Below, in pieces: positions 7,764 through 17,159 of a stretch of DNA of 64,000 nucleotides. Position 1 is the first letter of the stretch. Each line of letters begins with the position of its first letter. Location of the stretch: contig JAUIEK010000002.1 in assembly GCA_030428865.1 (NCBI GenBank), positions 248,001-312,000 of the forward strand, read 5' to 3'. Below the pieces are notes generated by a model that worked only from the letters and a program-made list of their open reading frames with translations, searched no databases and was not told the origin of the DNA. A program made the translations under genes and the position numbers. The DNA is from Bacteroidia bacterium (GTDB lineage Bacteria > Bacteroidota > Bacteroidia > Flavobacteriales > Flavobacteriaceae).

Positions 7764-9356
7764 ATGAGCGTTACTCATATTCCATTTTCTAACACGGGTT
7801 ACTTTTCTAAAATTATTCTTGATTATCTAGAACAGAAAGAGGATATAAAACCATTTTATAATCATTTTCCTAATAAGGAAGGATTTGAAAAGCAAATTGC
7901 AGAAAAAGAAAATCAATTTCCTCAAGAAAATCGAAATACTTTAGTCACTGTTTTAAAAAATCAGTACAAAAACGTTAAAACATCTACCAGGACATCAGAA
8001 AATATTAATCTTTTATTAGATAAGAATACCTTTACAGTTACTACAGGCCATCAATTAAGCTTATTTACAGGGCCATTATATTTCTTATATAAAATTATTT
8101 CTACGATTAATTTAACTGAGGAACTCAAAAAACAATTTCCAGAAAAGAATTTTGTTCCTGTTTATTGGATGGCTACTGAAGATCATGATTTTAACGAAAT
8201 TAACTTTTTCAACTTTAAAGGAACTAAGGTTGTATGGAATCAAAACGAAAATGGAGCCGTAGGTAGGTTTTCAACAAGAGGATTAGATAAAGTGCTTGAA
8301 GAGTTTTCAAAACATTTAGGAACTTCTAAAAATGCAGATAATCTAAAGATATTGTTTAAAAAGGCCTATTTAGAAAATAATACACTATCCGCAGCAACTC
8401 GCTATTTGGTAAATGAATTATTTGGGAAATATGGCTTGGTAATTTTAGATGCAGATGAAGTTCATTTGAAACAGCAGTTTTCATCTTATTTAGAAAAGGA
8501 ACTTACAGATCAAACATCGTTTGAAGAAGTATCCAAAACAGCAAAATCACTAGAGACAAGGTATAAAATTCAAGCAAACCCAAGAGAAATTAATCTTTTT
8601 TACTTGACTAAAAATTCTCGTGAGCGAATTATAAAGAAAGGAAATCAGTTTTTAATTAATAATACGGCATTATCATTTTCAGAATCAGAAATACTAAAAG
8701 AATTAAAAGCTCATCCTAAAAAGTTTAGCCCTAATGTGATAATGCGTCCGTTATACCAAGAAGTAATTTTGCCCAACCTTTGTTATATTGGAGGAGGAGG
8801 AGAATTGGCATATTGGTTTGAGTTGAAATCATATTTTGAAAAAGTATCAATCCCTTTTCCTATTTTATTATTGAGAAACTCTGTCTTGGTAATTTCTGAT
8901 AAACAGCAAAAAAAACTTTCAAAACTGCAATTATTAGTACAAGAAACTTTTTTAAAAGAAAAAGAACTTCTCTCTAAAAAAATAAAAGAAAACACAGAGA
9001 TACAGTTTAATTTTAAACAAACTAAAAAACAATTAGAGACTCATTTTTCAGATTTAAAAAAAGTTGCAGAACAAACTGATGTTTCTTTTATAGGAGCGGT
9101 AAATGCGCAAGAAAAGAGGCAAATAAAAGGATTAGAAAATTTAAAAAAACGCTTACTAAAAGCAGAAAAAAGAAAACATGCTGATTTAGTAAATAGAATT
9201 ATCGCAATACAAAATGAGTTGTTTCCCAATGGAGGTTTAGAAGAACGGCAACGAAACTTTTCTGAATATTACCTTGAATATGGAGAAGAGTTTATAAAGG
9301 AACTACTTAAAGAATTAAACCCACTTCAGTTGGAATTTACGGTTGTTAAAATATAA
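7764..9356 (+). CDS. bshC: Bacillithiol biosynthesis cysteine-adding enzyme BshC
   Basis: The protein has 530 residues, the usual length of BshC. Family hallmarks are the opening IPFSNTGYFSKIILDYL, TVTTGHQLSLFTGPLYFLYKI (about residue 92), PVYWMATEDHDFNEINFF and VIMRPLYQEVILPNLCYIGGGGE, with a long coiled coil near residues 380-470. BshC ligates cysteine to glucosaminyl-malate in the last step of bacillithiol synthesis. It starts directly after the methyltransferase stop and is probably co-transcribed. A hairpin terminator overlaps its stop codon. Confidence 0.95.
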   Translation: MSVTHIPFSNTGYFSKIILDYLEQKEDIKPFYNHFPNKEGFEKQIAEKENQFPQENRNTLVTVLKNQYKNVKTSTRTSENINLLLDKNTFTVTTGHQLSLFTGPLYFLYKIISTINLTEELKKQFPEKNFVPVYWMATEDHDFNEINFFNFKGTKVVWNQNENGAVGRFSTRGLDKVLEEFSKHLGTSKNADNLKILFKKAYLENNTLSAATRYLVNELFGKYGLVILDADEVHLKQQFSSYLEKELTDQTSFEEVSKTAKSLETRYKIQANPREINLFYLTKNSRERIIKKGNQFLINNTALSFSESEILKELKAHPKKFSPNVIMRPLYQEVILPNLCYIGGGGELAYWFELKSYFEKVSIPFPILLLRNSVLVISDKQQKKLSKLQLLVQETFLKEKELLSKKIKENTEIQFNFKQTKKQLETHFSDLKKVAEQTDVSFIGAVNAQEKRQIKGLENLKKRLLKAEKRKHADLVNRIIAIQNELFPNGGLEERQRNFSEYYLEYGEEFIKELLKELNPLQLEFTVVKI

Positions 9357-9383
9357 AAGCCGAAGTAAAATACTTCGGCTTTT
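9355..9383. terminator. Hairpin terminator between bshC and a convergent gene
   Basis: The 13-bp arms AAAAGCCGAAGTA (9355-9367) and TACTTCGGCTTTT (9371-9383) pair around an AAA loop and are flanked by A/T runs, so it can act in both directions. It overlaps the bshC stop codon. Confidence 0.88.
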
Positions 9384-9402
9384 TCGAAATTCTAATTAAT
9401 AT

Positions 9403-9945
9403 TTAGAATCTGTATGCTAAAGATAAGCGAGCAGCATTAGAATTTAGGCTGAAAAACCATGAATTATCAGATTGTTCATTAATATTATCATCTAGATTGT
9501 TATTTCGATAAGTCAGACTAGGTAAAACCTCGGCTCCGATAACTATTTTATTGTTTACTACATAATTAAAACCGACTACAGCATTTGCTGTAGTATCAAA
9601 AGTGTCAATATCAACGTTATTAGAATTGTTTTGATTTGCATAACCAAAGCCTAAATCAAATCCGTAACGAAATTCAAAGTTTTTGTCAATTATAGTTCTA
9701 TATTCTTTTCCGATACTTGCTCTTATGCTAAAAGCATCAGTTTCACTAGCTCCAAATGAAGCTTTCCCAAAACTAGAGGATAACAAGTTAAATCGCCAAA
9801 GGCTTTTATCTGTTCCAGTTCTGTAAACTAAACCGAAACTATCTAAATCATTAAATTGAATACCAGCTTCTCTCTGCTTTTTTTGAGCAAAACTAATTAA
9901 CGAAAAACTGAATAATAATAGGAAACTGAATGTACTTTTTTTCAT
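9403..9945 (-). CDS. Outer-membrane beta-barrel protein, function unknown
   Basis: The protein has 180 residues with a signal peptide ending in LISFAQ. The mature part alternates polar and hydrophobic residues in short strands (FGLVYRTG, FRYGFDLGFGYAN, AVVGFNYVVN) and ends in SLAYRF; a terminal aromatic is the BAM targeting signal. It is therefore predicted to be an eight-stranded outer-membrane barrel (porin/OmpA-like superfamily). Nothing indicates a ligand. It lies between bshC and lpdA, with a terminator at its 3' side. Confidence 0.75.
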   Translation of the reverse strand: MKKSTFSFLLLFSFSLISFAQKKQREAGIQFNDLDSFGLVYRTGTDKSLWRFNLLSSSFGKASFGASETDAFSIRASIGKEYRTIIDKNFEFRYGFDLGFGYANQNNSNNVDIDTFDTTANAVVGFNYVVNNKIVIGAEVLPSLTYRNNNLDDNINEQSDNSWFFSLNSNAARLSLAYRF

Positions 9946-10017
9946 GGTAAAATTTTTAGTTATAAAGGTTAAAACATCGCCTTTATCAATAATTATACCA
10001 AAAGAAAGGTCAAATAC

Positions 10018-11406
10018 TTACAGGTGAATTACTTCATCATATGCATCTGCAACAGCCTCCATTACAGCCTCACTCATTGTAGGATGTGGGTGAATAGCTT
10101 TTAAAACTTCATGACCTGTAGTTTCTAGCTTTCTACCTAATACAGCTTCAGCAATCATATCAGTTACGCCAGCTCCAATCATGTGGCAACCTAACCACTC
10201 ACCATATTTGGCATCAAAAATTACTTTTACAAATCCGTCTGGTGTACCCGCAGCTTTCGCTTTTCCGGAAGCAGAAAAAGGAAATTTACCTATTTTTAAT
10301 TCATATCCAGCTTCTTTGGCTTGTTCTTCGGTCATACCCACAGAAGCAATCTCTGGGTTTGAATAAGTACAACCTGGAATATTTCCGTAATCAATAGCTT
10401 CAGTATGTAACCCAGCAATTTTTTCAACACAGGTAATTCCTTCTGCAGAAGCAACGTGTGCCAGAGCAGGACCATGAACTACATCACCAATTGCATAGTA
10501 ACCAGGAATATTTGTTTGATACCAATCGTTTACTAAAATTTTATCTTTATCTGTAACAATACCAACATCTTCTAAACCAATGTTCTCAATATTTGTTTTG
10601 ATTCCAACTGCGGATAAAACAACATCAGCTTCTAAAATTTCCTCTCCTTTTTTTGTTTTTACGGTCGCTTTTACTCCTTTTCCAGATATATCTACCTTTT
10701 CTACAGAAGAACTTGTCATTACCTTAATTCCTGCTTTTTTGAATGACCGCTCAAATTGCTTAGAAACATCTGTATCTTCAATAGGAACCAAAGTTGGTAA
10801 AAACTCAACAATGGTAACGTCTGTTCCCATTGAGTTGTAAAAACTTGCAAACTCAACACCAATTGCACCAGAACCTACTACAATCATAGATTTTGGTTGG
10901 CTCGGTAATGTCATGGCTTCTCTGTATCCAATTACTTTTTTGCCATCTTGAGGTAAATTTGGAAGTTGTCTAGATCTTGCTCCAGTAGCAATAATTATGT
11001 GATCTGCAGTGTATTCAGTAACTTTTCCATCTCCAGCAGTTACATCAACTTTTTTACCGGTTTTGATTTTTCCAAAACCTTCTATTACATCAATTTTATT
11101 CTTTTTCATTAAGAATTGCACACCTTTACTCATTCCTTCTGCAACACCACGACTTCTTTTAACAACCGCTTCAAAATCTTTATCAATCGCTTCAGCTTTT
11201 AAGCCATATTCATCTACATGTTTTAGGTAATCATATACTTGAGCACTTTTCAGTAATGCTTTGGTAGGAATACATCCCCAATTTAAACATACACCGCCTA
11301 AGCTTTCTTTTTCTACTATGGCTGTTTTAAATCCTAACTGAGATGCTCTAATGGCAGTTACATATCCTCCAGGACCACTTCCAATAACAATAATGTCGTA
11401 TTTCAT
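10018..11406 (-). CDS. lpdA: Dihydrolipoyl dehydrogenase (E3)
   Basis: The protein has 462 residues. The FAD Rossmann motif is IIVIGSGPGGYVTAIRA, and the redox disulfide is in GGVCLNWGCIPTKALL (about residues 37-52). The NAD motif is MIVVGSGAIGVEFASF (about 175). Next comes the FAD-binding AIGDVVHGPALAHVASAEG, and the C-terminal active base is in HPHPTMSEAV. It reoxidises the lipoyl groups of the pyruvate and 2-oxoglutarate dehydrogenase complexes and the glycine cleavage system. It begins 20 bp after argS, so the two are probably co-transcribed. No other E1/E2 genes are nearby. Confidence 0.96.
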   Translation of the reverse strand: MKYDIIVIGSGPGGYVTAIRASQLGFKTAIVEKESLGGVCLNWGCIPTKALLKSAQVYDYLKHVDEYGLKAEAIDKDFEAVVKRSRGVAEGMSKGVQFLMKKNKIDVIEGFGKIKTGKKVDVTAGDGKVTEYTADHIIIATGARSRQLPNLPQDGKKVIGYREAMTLPSQPKSMIVVGSGAIGVEFASFYNSMGTDVTIVEFLPTLVPIEDTDVSKQFERSFKKAGIKVMTSSSVEKVDISGKGVKATVKTKKGEEILEADVVLSAVGIKTNIENIGLEDVGIVTDKDKILVNDWYQTNIPGYYAIGDVVHGPALAHVASAEGITCVEKIAGLHTEAIDYGNIPGCTYSNPEIASVGMTEEQAKEAGYELKIGKFPFSASGKAKAAGTPDGFVKVIFDAKYGEWLGCHMIGAGVTDMIAEAVLGRKLETTGHEVLKAIHPHPTMSEAVMEAVADAYDEVIHL

Positions 11407-11426
11407 TTTCGTTCTTTTTTAATATT

Positions 11427-13199
11427 TTACATTCGGTTAGGAACTTGAATTCCCAACAAACTAAATGCTGATTGTATAACATCAGCTACTTTTTTAGATA
11501 GCTGAACTCTAAATATTTTCTTGTCTTGGTTTTCTTCACCTAAGATAGAGACATTTTGATAAAAAGAGTTAAATTCTTTTACCAAATCGTAGGTGTAATT
11601 AGCGATTAAAGCAGGTGAATAATTAAGAGCTGCTTGCTGAATTGCTTCCGGATATATCTCTAATTGTTTGACTAATTCTTTTTCTTTTTCGTGTAAGTCA
11701 ATTTCGGTAATAGATTTTGAGTAATCAAAATCTGCTTTTCTAAGAATGGATTGAATTCTAGCGTATGTATATTGTACAAAAGGCCCTGTATTTCCTTGAA
11801 AATCTACGGATGCTTTAGGGTCAAACAAGATGCGTTTTTTAGGATCCACTTTTAAAATAAAATATTTTAAAGCCCCTAATCCAATAATTTTATATAATTC
11901 ACTTTTCTCTTCTTCTGAATATCCTTCTAGCTTCCCTAGTTCTTGTGATATTTCTTTAGCCGTAGATGCCATCTCAATCATTAAATCATCAGCGTCTACC
12001 ACAGTTCCTTCTCTCGATTTCATTTTTCCTGATGGCAAATCTACCATTCCGTAACTCAAATGATATAATTGTTCAGCCCAAGAAAAACCAAGCTTTTTAA
12101 GAATCAAGAATAGTACTTTAAAATGGTAATCTTGCTCATTACCTACTGTGTAAACCATTCCGTTTACATCTGGATAATCTTTTACACGTTGTATTGCGGT
12201 TCCAATATCTTGTGTCATATAAACCGCTGTTCCGTCTGCACGGAGTACCAATTTTTCATCCAATCCATGATTAGTTAAATCACACCAAACAGAACCATCT
12301 TCTTTTTTGTAAAATACACCTTTTTCTAATCCCGCATTCACAACTTCTTTACCTAGAAGATAGGTATCGCTTTCATAGTACAGCGCATCAAAATCAACAC
12401 CTAAGTTTTTGTACGTGATATCAAACCCATTATATACCCAGCCATTCATCATCTTCCAAAGAGAAACGGTTTTTTTGTCACCAGCTTCCCATTTTCGTAA
12501 CATTTCTTGCGCTTCTATTAATAAAGGAGCTTGCTTTTTTGCATCATTTTCTGAAATGCCTGAAGAAACTAATTCTGTAATTTCTTTTTTGTATTCTTGA
12601 TCAAACTTTACGTAATAATTACCAACCAATTTGTCTCCTTTTATTCCAGCAGATTCTGGAGTTTCTCCATTTCCATATTTTTTCCATGCCAACATAGACT
12701 TACAAATATGGATTCCACGATCATTGATAATTTGTGTTTTGTATACTTTTTTGCCAGCAGCTTTTAAAATTTCGGCAACTGAATAACCTAGTAGGTTATT
12801 TCTAATATGCCCTAAATGCAAAGGTTTGTTGGTGTTAGGCGAAGAATATTCTACCATAATAGCATCATTGGTTTTTGTAACAAAACCATACGAACTATTA
12901 TTGAAAATAGTATTAAACAAATTAACATAGAAAGAATCTGCAATTACTAAGTTTAAAAAACCTTTTACTACATTAAAGCTTTTAATTTCTTGTACATTCT
13001 CTACTAAAAAAATCCCTAATTCTTCGCCAATTTGAGCAGGATTTCCTTTTTTGAAGCGAAGCAACGGAAAAATAACAATTGTTATATCACCTTCAAAGTC
13101 TTTTCGAGTTGCCTGAAACTCCACAGAAGGAATATCTACTTGATATAAATCTAAAAAACCTTGCTTAACTTTTGCTTCTAAAAGAGATTGAATATTCAT
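11427..13199 (-). CDS. argS: Arginyl-tRNA synthetase
   Basis: A class I synthetase of 590 residues. The N-terminal ArgRS-specific tRNA D-loop domain (about residues 1-90) precedes the catalytic core with the HIGH motif as NKPLHLGHIRNN. The KMSKS region appears as GKMKSREGTVVDADD, as expected because ArgRS often lacks the canonical second lysine. The DALR anticodon-binding domain covers about residues 475-590 (FVQYTYARIQSILR, ending LGIQVPNRM). It charges tRNA-Arg. A TAATTTTG box lies 22 bp upstream. Confidence 0.96.
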   Translation of the reverse strand: MNIQSLLEAKVKQGFLDLYQVDIPSVEFQATRKDFEGDITIVIFPLLRFKKGNPAQIGEELGIFLVENVQEIKSFNVVKGFLNLVIADSFYVNLFNTIFNNSSYGFVTKTNDAIMVEYSSPNTNKPLHLGHIRNNLLGYSVAEILKAAGKKVYKTQIINDRGIHICKSMLAWKKYGNGETPESAGIKGDKLVGNYYVKFDQEYKKEITELVSSGISENDAKKQAPLLIEAQEMLRKWEAGDKKTVSLWKMMNGWVYNGFDITYKNLGVDFDALYYESDTYLLGKEVVNAGLEKGVFYKKEDGSVWCDLTNHGLDEKLVLRADGTAVYMTQDIGTAIQRVKDYPDVNGMVYTVGNEQDYHFKVLFLILKKLGFSWAEQLYHLSYGMVDLPSGKMKSREGTVVDADDLMIEMASTAKEISQELGKLEGYSEEEKSELYKIIGLGALKYFILKVDPKKRILFDPKASVDFQGNTGPFVQYTYARIQSILRKADFDYSKSITEIDLHEKEKELVKQLEIYPEAIQQAALNYSPALIANYTYDLVKEFNSFYQNVSILGEENQDKKIFRVQLSKKVADVIQSAFSLLGIQVPNRM

Positions 13200-13221
13200 G
13201 TATTCTATGCGAATTGAAGTG

Positions 13222-13229
13222 CAAAATTA
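13222..13229 (-). promoter_or_regulatory. -7 box for argS-lpdA
   Basis: Read on the minus strand the sequence is TAATTTTG, a full match to TAnnTTTG, 22 bp upstream of the argS ATG. No TTG is visible at the expected -33 distance. Confidence 0.5.
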
Positions 13230-13286
13230 CATATTTTATTTATTCTGAATTTCTTACTGTAGAATAAGTTTTGATACTTTTACAAA

Positions 13287-13784
13287 ATGCAAGAAGATTT
13301 ACAAAAGCTACCACAAAAGGCAAAAGAATTATATGCTGATAATAAGAGGTATTTTCAGAAACTAAAAAGAAAAACACCTAAAAATTTAGACGTTATTATG
13401 CAGGAATTGCACGAAGAAGAGTTCTCTAAAACAGATTGCTTAACATGTGCAAACTGTTGTAAAACAACTAGTCCTATTTTTACTGAAAAAGACATTACTA
13501 GAATTGCAAAGCACTTAAAAATGAAAGAGCATGCTTTTGTAGATCAGTACTTACAGAGAGACGAAGATGATTTTATGGTTTTAAAATCGGCGCCATGCAC
13601 TTTTTTAGATGAATCGGATAATACGTGTTTTATTTATAATGTTAGACCTAAAGCATGTGCAGAATATCCGCATACAAACCGAAGGAAATTTATTCAGATC
13701 ACGAATCTTACAATAAAAAATACTGAGATTTGCCCAGCGACTTTTAGAATTGTAGAAGCATTAAAGCAACGATTGCCATTGTAG
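13287..13784 (+). CDS. YkgJ-family cysteine cluster protein
   Basis: The protein has 165 residues with a metal-binding cluster: CLTCANCCKTTSP (about residues 52-64), CTFLDESDNTCFIYNVRPKACAEYP (split here by family convention into C-x8-C and KACAEYP parts) and a late ICPAT cysteine. This pattern defines the YkgJ/UPF0153 zinc or iron-sulfur-cluster family (PF03692). The biochemical role is unknown in most members. A TACTTTTA box ends 4 nt before the ATG. It diverges from argS. Confidence 0.87.
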   Translation: MQEDLQKLPQKAKELYADNKRYFQKLKRKTPKNLDVIMQELHEEEFSKTDCLTCANCCKTTSPIFTEKDITRIAKHLKMKEHAFVDQYLQRDEDDFMVLKSAPCTFLDESDNTCFIYNVRPKACAEYPHTNRRKFIQITNLTIKNTEICPATFRIVEALKQRLPL

Positions 13785-13818
13785 TGTTTTTTGTGTACTT
13801 TAGTGCAAAACACTTTTT

Positions 13819-14661
13819 TTGGAAACAATTATAAATTACTTTGAAACCATTCCATCTTCTCACCGAAGTGTATTATTGGTAGGAGGAATCACACTTTTTT
13901 GGTTATTAGAAGGTGCTTTACCACTGTTTGCTTTTCGATATCACAAATGGAAACATGCTGTCCCGAATCTTTTTTTTACAGCAACAACTGTGGTAATTAA
14001 TTTTGCTTTGGCGTTTTTATTACTGAATACATCAGATTGGGTTCGAGTGAATGATTTCGGAATTATTAACTGGCTTCCAGAAATGCCTTTATGGCTATAT
14101 GCATTACTAGGCGTTTTACTACTTGATTTTTTTGGGGCTTATTTAGCTCATTTTGTAGAACATAAAGTAAAACCACTTTGGATGGTGCATTTGGTTCATC
14201 ATACAGATCATAAAGTAGATACTACTACAGCAAATAGACATCATCCACTAGAAAGCATGATTCGTTTTGTATTCACGTTAGCTGGTGTTTTTATTGTAGG
14301 AACTCCTATCGGGATTGTTATGTTATATCAATCAATGTCTTTGGTGTTTTCTCAGTTTACGCATGCAAATATTAAGATGCCTAAAAAGTTAGATAAATTA
14401 TTGAGTTACATAATTGTTTCTCCTGATATGCACAAAGTACATCATCATAACTTGTTGCCTTATACAGATTCAAATTATGGTAATATTTTTTCCATTTGGG
14501 ATCGATTATTAGGGACGTATTTGTATTTGGATAGAGAAAAAATTGTGTATGGTGTAGATACATTTCCTGATGAAAAAACAAACAGCAATTTAATGGAATT
14601 GCTAAAACAACCTTTCCAAAAATATCGTAAGCCTACAAATTTGGAAGAGATTAAAAATTAA
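13819..14661 (+). CDS. Fatty acid hydroxylase / sterol desaturase family membrane protein
   Basis: The protein has 280 residues from a TTG start; METIINYFETIPSSHRS is a natural beginning for this family and there is no nearby ATG. It has four to five hydrophobic segments and the di-iron histidine boxes HFVEH (HxxxH), HLVHH, NRHHPLE and, later, HKVHHH. It belongs to the fatty acid hydroxylase superfamily (PF04116), probably acting on membrane or ornithine lipids or carotenoids; the substrate is unknown. The stop codon overlaps that of the convergent muramidase gene. Confidence 0.88.
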   Translation: METIINYFETIPSSHRSVLLVGGITLFWLLEGALPLFAFRYHKWKHAVPNLFFTATTVVINFALAFLLLNTSDWVRVNDFGIINWLPEMPLWLYALLGVLLLDFFGAYLAHFVEHKVKPLWMVHLVHHTDHKVDTTTANRHHPLESMIRFVFTLAGVFIVGTPIGIVMLYQSMSLVFSQFTHANIKMPKKLDKLLSYIIVSPDMHKVHHHNLLPYTDSNYGNIFSIWDRLLGTYLYLDREKIVYGVDTFPDEKTNSNLMELLKQPFQKYRKPTNLEEIKN

Positions 14662-15845
14662 TTGTAAATCAAATACTTAGCTCGCATTTTTTTAAATTGA
14701 TCTAAATCTTCTTTCCATGAAGCTTTAATTTTTTCTTCTGAAAAACCCGACTCAATCTGTTGTTGTAGTTTTTTGGTTCCGGCAAGTTTGGTGAAAAAAA
14801 AATTAAAAAAAGGTTGTTTGGAATTTGCCCTATAAGTCTTTATAAGCCAAGATAAGTTCAAGTTATTGAGCTTAGGAGTATTTCGTAGATCTTCTCCATA
14901 ACAGACTTTTCCTTTATGTTTAGGATATTTTGCTCCTTCGTTTGACTTTGGAGTGTAAGAAAATTTTTTTTCAGCATTCAGATAAGGAGAACCGTAAATT
15001 TGAAATTGCTTATCTGTTCCTCTACCAGCATTTACATTTGTTCCTTCAAAGAAACAAAGGCTAGGGTATAGGTTAATCGATTTGTCGTTTGGTAAGTTTG
15101 GAGAAGGTTTTATAGGTAAACTGTATTCAGACTGGTAATTGTAATTTTTTAATGGAATAATACTTAAATTACATTTTACTTCATTTTTCAGCCACTTTTC
15201 TCCGTTAATCATTTGTGCATATTCTCCTATAGTCATTCCATATACAACTGGCACAGGATGCATACCTACAAAGCTTTTGTGTTTCATTTCCAACACAGGT
15301 CCATCTACATAATGTGCGTTTGGATTGGGTCTATCTAAAACGATTAAAAGAATATTCAATTCTGCACAAGCTTCCATTACGTAATGTAATGTAGAAATGT
15401 ACGTGTAAAAACGAGCGCCAACATCTTGAATGTCAAAAAGAACAACATCAATTTTTGCTAATTGTTCTTTACTAGGTTTCTTGTTTTTTCCGTATAATGA
15501 AATGATAGATAAACCTGTTTTAGCATCTACGCCATCTTTTATGGTTTCTCCAGCATCTGCTTTTCCTCTAAAACCATGCTCTGGAGCAAAGACGTGTTTT
15601 ATATCTACTTTCAATGAAAGTAAACTATCAACTAGATGAACATAATTAGCTTCATTTTTTATAACAGAAGTTTGGTTGGCAACAACAGCGATTCTTTTAT
15701 TTTTTATATAAGATAAATAGTTTTCTATCTGGTTTGCTCCCGTTTCAATCTGGTAATTATTCTGTTTTTGACCGCAAGCTGCCAGCCAAAAGCAGCAACA
15801 AAAAACCATAAATAAATGTGTACTTTTACGTGAAATTAAAATCAT
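14658..15845 (-). CDS. NamZ-type exo-beta-N-acetylmuramidase lipoprotein (DUF1343, GH171)
   Basis: The protein has 395 residues. The lipoprotein signal ends in CFWLAACGQK, so it is lipid-anchored. The DUF1343/NamZ core starts with KNKRIAVVANQTSVI and HVFAPEHGFRGKADAGE and continues with DIQDVGARFYTYISTLHYVMEA, LDRPNPNAHYVDGPVL and FEGTNVNAGRGTDKQFQIYG. The family removes terminal MurNAc from peptidoglycan fragments, so the role is wall turnover or recycling. Its start codon is only 4 bp from that of the divergent permease gene, and its 3' end overlaps the hydroxylase gene by 4 bp. Confidence 0.88.
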   Translation of the reverse strand: MILISRKSTHLFMVFCCCFWLAACGQKQNNYQIETGANQIENYLSYIKNKRIAVVANQTSVIKNEANYVHLVDSLLSLKVDIKHVFAPEHGFRGKADAGETIKDGVDAKTGLSIISLYGKNKKPSKEQLAKIDVVLFDIQDVGARFYTYISTLHYVMEACAELNILLIVLDRPNPNAHYVDGPVLEMKHKSFVGMHPVPVVYGMTIGEYAQMINGEKWLKNEVKCNLSIIPLKNYNYQSEYSLPIKPSPNLPNDKSINLYPSLCFFEGTNVNAGRGTDKQFQIYGSPYLNAEKKFSYTPKSNEGAKYPKHKGKVCYGEDLRNTPKLNNLNLSWLIKTYRANSKQPFFNFFFTKLAGTKKLQQQIESGFSEEKIKASWKEDLDQFKKMRAKYLIYN

Positions 15846-15849
15846 TTTA

Positions 15850-17082
15850 GTGAATTACGAACTCTTTATTGCCAAGCGAATAATAGCTGGTAAAGAATAT
15901 AAAAATAGTATTTCATCACCAATAATAAAAATAGCAATTATAGCAATTGCTATGGGTATGGTAATCATGTTGATAGCTGTTGCTACAGGTTCGGGCTTAC
16001 AGCAAAAAATCCGTAATAAAATAGCAGGTTTTAAAGGGCATATTCAAATTACGAATTACGATAATAACAATTCAGAAATATCAACAGTTCCTATAACAAA
16101 AAACGACAAAATATACAAAACGATAGATGAGATAAATGGTGTAAAAAATGTTCAGGCTTTTGCTAATATTAGCGGTTTAATTCGCACTGCAACTACTTTT
16201 GAAGGAATTATTTATAAAGGAGTTTCTAGTGATTATGACTGGACTTTTTTTAGTGAATATTTAATTGAAGGAAATTTACCAGATTATAATCAACAAAGAA
16301 CACGTGATGTGCTAATGTCCAAAACATTAGTCAATGATCTTAACTTTAGAGTTGGAGATACTGTTACTACTTGGTTTGTAAAATCGGATAGAAAAGCACC
16401 CAGCAAGAGAAGCTTTATTTTAAAAGGAATCTATGATACTGGTTTTTTAGAATTTGATAAAACTATTGTAATAGGAGATATAAGAGAGGTGCAAAGGTTA
16501 AACAAATGGGACAATAATAAAGTTGGCGGATTTGAAGTTTTAGTTAATGATTTTGATAAGCTACCAAATGTAGCAAAACAAGCATATGAAAATATTGATT
16601 CAACCTTAGATGCCACCACGATTGTTCAGCTGTATCCAGCCATTTTTGAGTGGATTTTGTTGTTTGATAATAATATTGCTTTTATCATCTTTATTATGAT
16701 TTTAGTAGCAGGAATTAATATGGTTACTGCATTATTAGTTTTAATACTAGAGCGTGTTCAAATGGTTGGAATCTTAAAAGCATTGGGAAGCACCAATTGG
16801 AGTATACGAAAAGTATTTTTATACAATGCTTCTTATTTAATTATTAAAGGATTGTTTTGGGGAAATATTATCGGATTGTTATTGTTGTTTTCTCAACATT
16901 ACTTTGGTTTTATTTCGTTAGACCCACAAACCTATTACGTATCTAAAGTTCCTGTAAATTTGAATGTTTTTCATATTGTATTGCTAAATATAGGTACGCT
17001 TTTTCTCTGCTTTTTAATGCTGCTAATTCCTTCGTATATCATTACTAAAATACAACCTTCAAGATCGATTCGGTTTGCTTAA
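15850..17082 (+). CDS. FtsX/LolE-type ABC transporter permease
   Basis: The protein has 410 residues from a GTG start (MNYELFIAKRIIAGKE, a usual beginning for these flavobacterial permeases). Transmembrane helix 1 is near residues 26-45 (PIIKIAIIAIAMGMVIMLI), followed by a MacB-like periplasmic domain (about 50-265). Three C-terminal helices follow in an FtsX domain (IAFIIFIMILVAGINMVTALLVLILERVQMVGILKALG in two parts). The domain order matches LolC/LolE permeases for lipoprotein release, but no LolD ATPase is adjacent. The specific role is inferred. Confidence 0.85.
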   Translation: MNYELFIAKRIIAGKEYKNSISSPIIKIAIIAIAMGMVIMLIAVATGSGLQQKIRNKIAGFKGHIQITNYDNNNSEISTVPITKNDKIYKTIDEINGVKNVQAFANISGLIRTATTFEGIIYKGVSSDYDWTFFSEYLIEGNLPDYNQQRTRDVLMSKTLVNDLNFRVGDTVTTWFVKSDRKAPSKRSFILKGIYDTGFLEFDKTIVIGDIREVQRLNKWDNNKVGGFEVLVNDFDKLPNVAKQAYENIDSTLDATTIVQLYPAIFEWILLFDNNIAFIIFIMILVAGINMVTALLVLILERVQMVGILKALGSTNWSIRKVFLYNASYLIIKGLFWGNIIGLLLLFSQHYFGFISLDPQTYYVSKVPVNLNVFHIVLLNIGTLFLCFLMLLIPSYIITKIQPSRSIRFA

Positions 17083-17133
17083 AAACTTACACTTATACAA
17101 GATAAGTTTATTAGAACTCTCTTAAATATTTTG

Positions 17134-17141
17134 TTTCTTTG
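17134..17141 (+). promoter_or_regulatory. Candidate -7 box for cysteine synthase
   Basis: TTTCTTTG matches TAnnTTTG at seven of eight positions and ends 18 bp before the ATG at 17160. The box overlaps the alternative upstream TTG, which argues for the ATG as the true start. Confidence 0.4.
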
Positions 17142-17159
17142 CACCACAATTTTAAATAC

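Noticed and set aside
10580..10840. Open frame opposite lpdA, and similar frames opposite argS, the M14 peptidase and the lytic transglycosylase
   Set aside because: They are antisense to well-supported genes, show no family motifs and have the composition expected of a shadow frame.
17139..17159. TTG start for cysteine synthase
   Set aside because: It lies within the candidate -7 box; homologues begin MDYAKNI-like, matching the ATG at 17160.
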